Positions 1 through 7,518 of a DNA stretch of 64,000 nt are shown here, piece after piece (positions within the stretch are counted from its first letter, which is position 1; every line of letters starts with the position of its first letter). The notes beneath the pieces are model-generated. The model worked only from the letters and a program-made list of their open reading frames with translations. It ran no database searches and was not told the DNA's origin. Source of the DNA: CBIHON01 sp966211965 (GTDB lineage Bacteria > Pseudomonadota > Gammaproteobacteria > Burkholderiales > Burkholderiaceae_D); contig CBIHON010000012.1 of the NCBI GenBank assembly GCA_966211965.1, positions 1 to 64,000 of the forward strand. The letters run 5' to 3'. A program made the translations under genes and the position numbers.

Positions 1-36
1 GGCTGGTTCAAGCATTGCGGCTACACCTTACATTAA
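1..36 (+). CDS. C-terminal tail of an upstream protein, possibly a transposase
   Basis: Reading from base 1 gives eleven residues (GWFKHCGYTLH) and a TAA stop at 34-36. The W-F-x-H-C-G-Y ending resembles the tails of some IS630-type transposases, but this is recall of a short motif, not an alignment. The rest of the gene lies outside the window. It could equally be a chance open frame. Confidence 0.22.
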   Translation, partial: GWFKHCGYTLH

Positions 37-577
37 ATCGCGAACCGCTCTAAATAAAAATGCCGATGGTTCTCAAATGTCGGAGCCTTCTCGATATCCG
101 GGGCGGTTCAGGTCTGCAATACATACCGCCAGTTCACACCTAATTAATGGCAAAACTGTTACAACGCCTGACAGTGTTTGAGCGAATCGATATGTGATGC
201 TCATCGTTCTTGACTTCATTTGGACGTCTGGTACCTTGAACAGGCTCATACGGCGTTAAGCACGTTAAGCAACCGCACGACAAATCAAGAGCGTTCTCTT
301 GAACGTCTCCAGAGAACAGAGGAGAACAGAGAACGTCTCCAGAAGGGCAAATGAAGCCGAACAGAAAAAATCTTCGGCGATTTTCGCGTGATTCATCATG
401 TCCTGCACTTGTGCTGGCGTAAGGACGGTGTCTGGCAGCGCATTTTTCAGGCGTTGGCCGAGAACCCATACTCATGATCGCCACATCATTGCGTGGGCGC
501 ATATCGACATAGCGCAGGCACAAAGAAAAGGGGGCCGGGAGGATATTTACCGTTTCTACGTGATCGTGAGGTTTGAT
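37..577. other. Intergenic region without a convincing gene
   Basis: This 540-bp stretch holds no reading frame with a recognisable product. The minus-strand frame over 140-523 and the plus-strand extension from 398 have no family features. Visible structure is a short direct repeat at 301-313 and 331-343, and a 19-base sequence at 31-49 that recurs with one mismatch near 12940. It probably contains the promoter for the esterase gene and debris from an upstream mobile element. Confidence 0.5.
301..343. repeat. Pair of 13-bp direct repeats
   Basis: GAACGTCTCCAGA occurs at 301-313 and again at 331-343, exactly 30 bases apart. The spacer is purine-rich and repeats the motif GAGAACAGA. Possible roles are a regulator site or leftover duplication; nothing in the sequence decides between them. 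Confidence 0.6.
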
Positions 578-3487
578 ATGAAAACCAATTTACTGTCCTT
601 CCTGATTGCGGCCATACTCGCCATTGGTGGCTGCACCTCGTTCGATAAAACCCACTCAGAAGGCAGTAGCACTCCGCTCGGCGACACAAATCATGTCCAT
701 CATTCAGCAGTTGTAACAGGGTTCACCAAAAGCATCCTTTTTCCGAAGGATGCAACCGTAACCAACTCTGATGACCGTCGTTATTCGATTTACGTTCCCA
801 CGAGCTACCGGCCAGACACTCGCATCCCCCTCGTCGTCACTCTGCACGGCTGCCGTCAGTCCGATTTGACGATGGTTGACAAGAGCCGCATGCATGAAGT
901 GGCCGAGGCCGAGGGTTTCATCGTGCTTTACCCATTCGTCAATACCGGTGTCGATGGCACCGGCCCGGGCGACGATGATGGCCGGAACCCGAATTGCTGG
1001 GGCTACTGGATGGCGGCAGAGCGGGTGCGCGGTAAAGGCGAGGTACACGACATCAAACGCATGGTTGACAAAGTAATGCAGGACCTGAGCATTGATCCCG
1101 ATCGTGTGCATATCGTCGGCATCTCTTCCGGTGGTGCAATGGCAAATATTGCGCAGGTAGCGTACCCCGATGTGTTTGCCTCAGCGGTCATCGTGGAAGG
1201 CATCGCATTTAATGAAACGGCCAGCACTTATACCGGCAAGCAGGATTGCGCAAGGGTGATAAACAGTCCGCAAGCATGGTGGAATCGCGATGCGGCGAGC
1301 ATCGTTGCCGAGATGCGCAAAGAGATGCAAAAGAGCGTATTGCGCCAGGCGCCGGTGATGGTGGTGCACAACAAAAAGGACTGCACGGTACCGATTAGCG
1401 TCGGTATGAATCTGATCAAGACCTGGGCTACGTTGTCGGGCGCCGATGGCAAGGCAATCGATATGAACAATCCGATTGGAGCGCCCGTTGCATCGAGTAC
1501 CGACGGTTTGCCGTGGACCCATACAAAGTACGGCAAGGGTGCGAACAATCAAAGCTTGCTGGAAACCTTCCTCTTCGATGCGACAAGTGCCGATGTCGCT
1601 GCTGCCGGGGTCGTGACACTGGCACATGATCCGTATGCGCCGGACAGCGACGAGGCATTGCAGGAAGATCGCATGCGCGGCCACTGGTGGGCCGGCGGCG
1701 AACGAGGTCCGTGGATCATCGATAAAGGACCGAATACCGCACAATTGGCATGGAATTTTTTCAAGATGCATCCGATGGAACACCAGTCCGGCACGGGCAC
1801 CGGAACTTGGCGTCAGATCACCGACAGCGCGACACTCGGAATATTGACGGACACTTGGTACTATTTGCCGAAGAGCCTGCCTCAGAATGAAGGCAAGCCC
1901 ATCGGTAAGCGCGCACTGATGCTGACTTTGCCCGGCTGCAGCCAGACCGCATCGGGTCATGTCATCAACAAAGGTTTTAACTGGGAAGCAACGGCCGAGA
2001 AATACGGCATGGTGGTGGTAGCGCCGACCAAACCAAACACAGAGCGCAGCGGGACCGGAAGAGACAGCGGCAGCACCTGTTTCGACTGGTTCGACGAAGC
2101 ACCGCACAACCGCACCAATCGCGACGCAGGGCCTTTGCTGAACTTGGTCGAAAAGCTGAAGCAAATGCCGGAACTCGCCATCGATCCGAAGCAGGTGTAT
2201 GTCAGCGGCCTCTCCGGTGGCGCGGGCGAAGCGCAATTGCTCGCCTGTCTGGCGCCAGATGTCTTCTCCGGTGTGGGCTTGAATGAAACACCGACGCTGG
2301 GTTCACCTGGAACCGCAGGAAGCGCGCCGCGAACGCCGCAGCAGGTACGCGATCTTTGCATTCATCATGCGGGCACGTTCGCCAGTTTTCTGGACAAGCA
2401 GGTGGTGACGCTGGCCTGTGGCGATCAGAGCGGCTTCCTGCCTTTCTGCCAGAATACGAGAGATGCTTACAAACTGATGTGGAACGCAAATACCGCCAAT
2501 CCGACAGTCAACATGGCCGGTGGCAGCGGTGGTGATGGCAAGTTCACCACATTTCAGGACGCGGCGAAAAACATAAGGGTTGGCGATCTGCTACTGCCGG
2601 GTATGAAGCATGCATGGCCAGCCGGCCCGGGCGGTTCCAAAAACGGCGATTTCGGTATCTGGATCGATAACACGCGCGTTAATTTCCCCGAGAATCTGAC
2701 CAAGTTTTTGTTTGATAACAACCAGTGGTACAAAGCCTCCCCTGGCGCTCCCAGCGTCAACTGTACCAAGCCTGCCACCGCCTCGGTGACTTCGCCCGTG
2801 CGGGTGGAATGTGCCGGTACCGACAATGGCAGTGTGGTGTCGATGCATATCGTCATCAAGAATGCGTCGGCGGTCGAGCAGGTGAATCAGACGATCAATG
2901 GCGCCAACGTTGCCGCCGACTACCCGTTGGCCGACGGCAGCTATACAGCGAACGTCACCGCGACCGACAATGAAGGACTATCATCGGCCGTTTTCACCAT
3001 GTCGTTCAGTGTTGGCGCTGCGGTCACCGATACCGCGCCGGTCGTGTCTGCCGCAAATGCCTCGGTATCCGGAACTTGCATTACCGTCAGTGGCACTGCC
3101 AGCGACGACCACGGCTTGACCGGGGTCGCGGTCAAGGTCAACAACGCCCTTGACTCGACACAAGCCACGCTGGCCGATCAGAATTACAAGTGGCAAAAGT
3201 GCGGCTACGAGCCCGGCACATATTCGCTAGCAGTCGTTGCTACCGACACGATCGGCCAGAACACAGAAATTGCCACCACACCCGCGACTGTGACGCTTGC
3301 TTTTGCGGTCGAATGCGTAACCGATCTGAACAAGAATCACGTCCTTGCGGCGCGCGCTTATGGCTCCTTCGGTTTTGTGTTCGCAGTAGGCAGCAACAAT
3401 TATCTGGGTTTCTATACGAGCTCGGTGCCAACAAGCCTGAAGAAGACATCGCCCCAAAGCTGGGCTAGGGTGGCGAATTGTCCCTGA
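578..3487 (+). CDS. Lipoprotein with two PHB-depolymerase/feruloyl-esterase-like domains and Ig-like tail
   Basis: A 969-residue predicted outer-membrane or periplasmic lipoprotein. The start at 578 was chosen because it gives a lipoprotein signal (hydrophobic residues 5-16, lipobox IGGC, Cys19); the frame stays open upstream without signal features. Two alpha/beta-hydrolase domains of the LpqC/PHB-depolymerase type follow in tandem. The first (about 65-400) has a LHGC oxyanion motif near 89-92, nucleophile Ser183 in GISSG and candidate His369. The second (about 420-730) has LPGC, Ser546 in GLSGG and candidate His678. Residues about 745-969 look like one or two Ig-like beta modules, often used for polymer binding. 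It probably hydrolyses an ester-bearing polymer outside the cytoplasm; the substrate (PHB, cutin-like, xylan esters) cannot be told. Confidence 0.78.
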   Translation: MKTNLLSFLIAAILAIGGCTSFDKTHSEGSSTPLGDTNHVHHSAVVTGFTKSILFPKDATVTNSDDRRYSIYVPTSYRPDTRIPLVVTLHGCRQSDLTMVDKSRMHEVAEAEGFIVLYPFVNTGVDGTGPGDDDGRNPNCWGYWMAAERVRGKGEVHDIKRMVDKVMQDLSIDPDRVHIVGISSGGAMANIAQVAYPDVFASAVIVEGIAFNETASTYTGKQDCARVINSPQAWWNRDAASIVAEMRKEMQKSVLRQAPVMVVHNKKDCTVPISVGMNLIKTWATLSGADGKAIDMNNPIGAPVASSTDGLPWTHTKYGKGANNQSLLETFLFDATSADVAAAGVVTLAHDPYAPDSDEALQEDRMRGHWWAGGERGPWIIDKGPNTAQLAWNFFKMHPMEHQSGTGTGTWRQITDSATLGILTDTWYYLPKSLPQNEGKPIGKRALMLTLPGCSQTASGHVINKGFNWEATAEKYGMVVVAPTKPNTERSGTGRDSGSTCFDWFDEAPHNRTNRDAGPLLNLVEKLKQMPELAIDPKQVYVSGLSGGAGEAQLLACLAPDVFSGVGLNETPTLGSPGTAGSAPRTPQQVRDLCIHHAGTFASFLDKQVVTLACGDQSGFLPFCQNTRDAYKLMWNANTANPTVNMAGGSGGDGKFTTFQDAAKNIRVGDLLLPGMKHAWPAGPGGSKNGDFGIWIDNTRVNFPENLTKFLFDNNQWYKASPGAPSVNCTKPATASVTSPVRVECAGTDNGSVVSMHIVIKNASAVEQVNQTINGANVAADYPLADGSYTANVTATDNEGLSSAVFTMSFSVGAAVTDTAPVVSAANASVSGTCITVSGTASDDHGLTGVAVKVNNALDSTQATLADQNYKWQKCGYEPGTYSLAVVATDTIGQNTEIATTPATVTLAFAVECVTDLNKNHVLAARAYGSFGFVFAVGSNNYLGFYTSSVPTSLKKTSPQSWARVANCP

Positions 3488-3693
3488 TCAGCCGATTGGC
3501 GGATTCTCTGAATTGCGGTTCTTTCGACAAGCCCCTCGCGCACAGAACGGCAATGATTCAGAAGGTGCCCGAGATACGCAAGCTGTTATGGCAGATGATC
3601 TTGAGTAGTTTTGTAAACATCGTCTCTCTCCGGAAATTCTGCGTTTGCGAATAGGTTGAAAATGACCTTTACTGATAAGGAAAACTTTTACAG

Positions 3694-3840
3694 TCAACGA
3701 GGAATCAGCCTCTCCCGGTGAAGCTCCGCGCAGTGAGTGACGCCAAGCATCGCCGTGTTGCGATCGACGTCTTCACGAAGCAGGCGAATCGCATGAACGA
3801 CACCTTTCTCACCGGCCACTGCGGCACCCGGATGCAAATA
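3694..3840 (-). pseudogene. C-terminal remnant of FMN-dependent alpha-hydroxy-acid dehydrogenase (LldD-like)
   Basis: On the minus strand the last roughly 48 codons before a stop read AAVAGEKGVVHAIRLLREDV, then D-R-N-T-A-M-L-G-V and an ending ERLIPR. This matches the C-terminal helix pattern of L-lactate/mandelate/glycolate dehydrogenases (GE-GV..A...LR-E-DR..A-LG). Upstream codons in the same frame do not resemble the family, and the FMN barrel is absent. It is therefore a truncated relic, probably left by deletion or insertion between the esterase and the signalling operon. The family assignment rests on this short conserved tail. Confidence 0.55.
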
Positions 3841-4269
3841 CTGGCTCAGTCGGTGGCCGGATCGAAGACATGCCTGTAACGCAGGCGTTGGCTGGTTGCA
3901 CCCTGGTTGTAATGCGGGCATGCAATTCAAGCTAAAGGAAATTATTGGGCGCCGAGAAGTCGGCGCTGGCGCAACGGGGAAATCGCAGGTGTCGACGTGT
4001 TCAGATGATTGACGATATTGCGATATTGCGATATTGCGCGAAAAGCTCTTACCGACATCGCGCCTCGGGAATTAGCGCTTTGTCTGCCATGCGCGGCTCG
4101 CCACAGCTACGCCAGCCTACAACCTATCTATCGGCCGTCAGCGGGTTGATTCCGTCTGTGGGGCAATGAACTATATGCTTTCAATACTGCCATAGTATTT
4201 TTGCCCCCCAGCCATTCCTAATTTCTGGTTTGGTTTGACTGGCATCGGCTCATGCCTTGAGTACTAGCA
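3841..4269. other. Intergenic region with tandem repeat and AT-rich hairpin
   Basis: No convincing gene is present. An exact 8-bp tandem repeat lies at 4013-4036. A short hairpin (AATACT at 4183-4188, loop GCCAT, AGTATT at 4194-4199, then a T run) lies 70 bases before the next gene and could be a weak terminator for read-through or an operator. The promoter of the signalling operon is expected here, but no clear -35/-10 pair was identified. Confidence 0.4.
4013..4036. repeat. 8-bp tandem repeat, three exact copies
   Basis: CGATATTG is repeated three times without error at 4013-4020, 4021-4028 and 4029-4036. It is noncoding. Three perfect copies suggest recent slippage and a possibly length-variable site. 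Confidence 0.8.
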
Positions 4270-5295
4270 ATGAAACAAGCGAATCAAGTCGGGCGTTGGT
4301 TTGGGGTCTTGCTCGGGGTAGTCGGGGCAGTTGTACTGAGCGGGGCCGTTGTCCATATTTTATCAAGAGGTCTTCCTCCGCCCAGCTTGAAGGAACGCAC
4401 CGTAATCGCCGCGCCAAACCATCCTTCGGCCGGCCCCATCTTCGTTGCACTCAAAGAAAATTTCTTTCGGCAAAACGGCCTCGACGTCATTTACCGGCCA
4501 TACAGCCTTGGTACGCAGGCACTGCAATCCGTTTTAGAGGGTAAGGCCGACATCGCGCTTGTCTCCAACACTCCCTTTATTTTGGCCACTATGCGCGGGG
4601 AAAAGATCGCCATCTTTGCGACCATTTATCGATCGCGTCACGACAACGTGCTGATGACGTTGACGGATCGCGGCATCACGAGACCGAAAGACCTTGTGGG
4701 AAAAACCATTGGTGCGGCGTCTGGCACCAGTCTTCAATTCTTCCTTGACACCCTGCTGTTGGCAAACGACGTACCGGAGCAACAGGTTGCGATTCTCGAC
4801 ATTAAACCTCCTGGACTCGCCCAGGCCTTGCACTCCAGTAGGGTTGATGCCGTGGTGGTGTTTCCTCCCTATTCCCTGGAAATGCAAGGGCGGCTGGGGA
4901 ATCGCGCAGTCATAATCTTTGGCGAGGATATCCAGACTGCCCGCTTCAACCTCATCGCCAAACAAGACTATTTGGCAAAACACCCCGATACGGTGCGCAA
5001 AGTGCTTGCCGCTTTGAATCGGGCTGTAGACCATGCGGTAAGCAACCCAGTGCAAACGCAAGAAACTGTCCGCAAATATCTCAATCTGGAGACACGCTGG
5101 GCGGCGAACATGTTTAAGGTCAGCGAGTTCGGACTCACCCTTGACCAATCGCTTCTGCTGGCGCTAGATGACGAAACCCGATGGGCGATGAAAAAGGGGC
5201 TCGTCAAGACCGGGCCAATTCCAAATTATCTCAACTATCTAAATTTCGAACCGCTCTTATCGGTCAATCCGTACGCAGTCAAGATTATCCGATAA
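4270..5295 (+). CDS. Membrane-anchored NMT1/SsuA-type solute-binding protein
   Basis: A 341-residue protein with a hydrophobic segment at about residues 11-30 and no clear signal-peptidase site, so it is probably anchored in the inner membrane facing the periplasm. The rest follows the NMT1/SsuA fold of nitrate/sulfonate/thiamine-precursor binding proteins: an early strand then HPSAGPIFVALKENFFRQNG, a ligand-loop region LGTQALQSVLEGKADIALVS, and GKTIGAASGTS near the middle. No permease or ATPase gene adjoins it. Instead it lies 12 bp before a sensor kinase gene, so the context suggests it senses a small ligand for that kinase rather than feeding a transporter. The ligand is unknown. Confidence 0.75.
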   Translation: MKQANQVGRWFGVLLGVVGAVVLSGAVVHILSRGLPPPSLKERTVIAAPNHPSAGPIFVALKENFFRQNGLDVIYRPYSLGTQALQSVLEGKADIALVSNTPFILATMRGEKIAIFATIYRSRHDNVLMTLTDRGITRPKDLVGKTIGAASGTSLQFFLDTLLLANDVPEQQVAILDIKPPGLAQALHSSRVDAVVVFPPYSLEMQGRLGNRAVIIFGEDIQTARFNLIAKQDYLAKHPDTVRKVLAALNRAVDHAVSNPVQTQETVRKYLNLETRWAANMFKVSEFGLTLDQSLLLALDDETRWAMKKGLVKTGPIPNYLNYLNFEPLLSVNPYAVKIIR

Positions 5296-5307
5296 CAAGG
5301 AATCCGC

Positions 5308-7485
5308 GTGAATATTCGTACTCAGGCCAATGTCATGACGGTGGCGTCGCTACTCATGCTGGTTGCAGTTCTGGCGGTATCGGCTTTCTATTTTATGGAA
5401 CTGCAACGGATAATGGCACAAACACAAGCCGTGACAGAAATGAATCAGAGTTTGACCCAGCTTCGCTTTGTTACGCTGGAGACGATCGTGTACCCAAGCC
5501 CGCGCCTTGCCGTACAGTGGCAACGCAGGCATCAGGGCATCGGACTCATGTTGAATAACGCTGCCTTCAGTGAATCGAAAGAAATCGCTTTACTGGACAG
5601 AATCCGCTCGAACTATGCGGTGCTCGATACCCTTTACACGCGCCTTGTCGACAATGCGCAAAAAGAAGATGGCGCTCCTTTGGAACGGGACCGGCGGCGA
5701 GAACGGGTCGCCAGAACAGTCACCTCTCTGCTGGGCGCAACGCAGGAAATGCTGGACGACGTTGCCGATCTTTCCCGCATCAATCAGAGCGATAACGCAG
5801 TCATCCAGCGGTCCGGACAGCTAATGTCCTTGGGTATTGCCGTGGTCGCGGGAATCATGGCGGGCTGGTTCACTTTGCTGATACGCAAGCGTGTGCTTAT
5901 TCCGATTGCAGTCGTGGAACAGGGAATCGAAATCATTTCGGCAGGACAACTGGATCACCGTCTGAACTTGCCTGCCACCAATGAGATAGGCCGGCTTGCT
6001 GTCGCTTTCGATGCGATGACCGCCAAGCTGCAGGAATCTTATCGCCAGCTTACGGAAAGCGAGGCATTTCAACGCAGCACATTCGACGAAGCGCCGGACG
6101 CCGTCCTCTTGGTTGCATCATCGGGCAAAATTGTGCGCGCAAACTATGAAGCGGAACGGATGTTCGGCTGCCCGCGCTCGCAACTGATCACGCTGATGGT
6201 TGAGGATCTGATGCCGGCGGATATAAGGCACAGCCACGCGGCATTTCGGGAATCTTTTTTCGCAATGCCACGCCGGCGAGCAATGGGAAGCGGACGTCAG
6301 CTAATCGGCCAGCGGCTTGACGGGTCGACGTTTCCCGTGGACGTGATGCTCAGCCCGCTCCGCCAATCCGTCGATGATCTCGTCATCGTGACTATACGGG
6401 ACATCACCGAGCGCAGGCAGGCCGAGGCACAAGTGAATGCGCTGAACAATCGTTTGTCCCTCGCAACCCAAGCTGGCGGTATCGGCGTATGGGAATGGAA
6501 TCTGCTAACCAATACCCTCGTATGGGACGAGCGGATGTACGCGTTATATAAAGTGTCGCCAAGCGTATCCCTGCATGAATATAGCCAGTGGCGGCAACAT
6601 ATTCACCCTGATGATATTGAACGTGTGGATGCCGAGGTGCAGAGAGCATTGGCTGGGCTGCAGCCCTTTGCGACCGAATTTCGCATTGTTTGGTCCGACG
6701 GGCAAGTTCGAACCATTCGAGCCGATGGCATCATCTCGAAAAATGACGCGGGAATCCCCGTATACATGACCGGCATTAACTGGGATATCACCGAAAGCAA
6801 GCAGAAGGAAGCTGCAATTAACTCGGCCTTGCGGGACAAGGAAACCCTGCTGAAAGAGCTTTACCACCGGGTCAAGAACAATCTGCAGGTCATCACCAGC
6901 CTCTTTAACCTGCAGGCGCGCACGGTTCCGGAAGGAGTCGCACGAATCGCGCTGAAGGAAGGCGCCGACCGTGTACGCGCCATGGCTCTGGTTCATGAAA
7001 AATTTTATCAATCGAGAACTTTGGCATCGATAGCTTTGGACGAATATATCGTCGACTTATGCAAGCAACTGGGCAATGCCGCAGCGGCAAATCAACGCGG
7101 CATTGCTCTGGTGACCAAGGTGCAATCCATTCAAGTCGGTCTCGAAACCGCCGTTCCACTCGGACTTTTGCTAAACGAATTACTCTCGAATTGTCTTAAA
7201 CACGCGTTTCCGAATAACCGGCCAGGGACGATTACTGTAAGCCTTGCCCGGACCATCAACGGCACGGCGGAACTCATAGTGTCGGACAATGGGATTGGAT
7301 TTTCGTCCAACTTTGATCTCACTTCTTCTCATTTCCTTGGTCTAAAGCTGGTGACTGCATTGAGTGCACAGCTGGATGGAAGTTTGTCTTTGGAAACCAG
7401 ACAGGGGGCATCCGTCCGCCTCAGCTTCCGGTTAGCGGATCGAAACCATGCCGCTAGCAAGACCAGCCTTGCGAGCGTCACGTAA
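5308..7485 (+). CDS. Membrane sensor histidine kinase (HAMP-PAS-PAS-HisKA_2-HATPase)
   Basis: A 725-residue kinase starting at GTG 5308, preceded by AAGGA at 5297-5301. A membrane helix near residues 8-28, a periplasmic stretch to about 170 and a second helix near 172-192 precede a HAMP linker (about 195-250). Two PAS domains follow (about 258-370 and 385-505). The phosphoacceptor box is of the HisKA_2 kind (LYHRVKNNLQVITSLFNLQA, about 520-540), with an ATPase N-box NELLSNCLKHAF and DNGIGF. Kinases of this class often lack a canonical HisKA dimer and signal to stand-alone regulators. It probably receives input from the upstream binding protein and phosphorylates the downstream REC-GGDEF-EAL protein. 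Confidence 0.85.
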   Translation: MNIRTQANVMTVASLLMLVAVLAVSAFYFMELQRIMAQTQAVTEMNQSLTQLRFVTLETIVYPSPRLAVQWQRRHQGIGLMLNNAAFSESKEIALLDRIRSNYAVLDTLYTRLVDNAQKEDGAPLERDRRRERVARTVTSLLGATQEMLDDVADLSRINQSDNAVIQRSGQLMSLGIAVVAGIMAGWFTLLIRKRVLIPIAVVEQGIEIISAGQLDHRLNLPATNEIGRLAVAFDAMTAKLQESYRQLTESEAFQRSTFDEAPDAVLLVASSGKIVRANYEAERMFGCPRSQLITLMVEDLMPADIRHSHAAFRESFFAMPRRRAMGSGRQLIGQRLDGSTFPVDVMLSPLRQSVDDLVIVTIRDITERRQAEAQVNALNNRLSLATQAGGIGVWEWNLLTNTLVWDERMYALYKVSPSVSLHEYSQWRQHIHPDDIERVDAEVQRALAGLQPFATEFRIVWSDGQVRTIRADGIISKNDAGIPVYMTGINWDITESKQKEAAINSALRDKETLLKELYHRVKNNLQVITSLFNLQARTVPEGVARIALKEGADRVRAMALVHEKFYQSRTLASIALDEYIVDLCKQLGNAAAANQRGIALVTKVQSIQVGLETAVPLGLLLNELLSNCLKHAFPNNRPGTITVSLARTINGTAELIVSDNGIGFSSNFDLTSSHFLGLKLVTALSAQLDGSLSLETRQGASVRLSFRLADRNHAASKTSLASVT

Positions 7486-7518
7486 CCGGATCTTTGTCCA
7501 ATCAAAGAAACATTGACG

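Noticed and set aside
140..523. 127-codon minus-strand frame upstream of the esterase
   Set aside because: No ribosome site, no domain and odd composition; treated as noncoding.
1181..2236. 351-codon minus-strand frame inside the esterase gene
   Set aside because: The plus-strand protein has a lipobox and two catalytic motifs, while the antisense frame has none.
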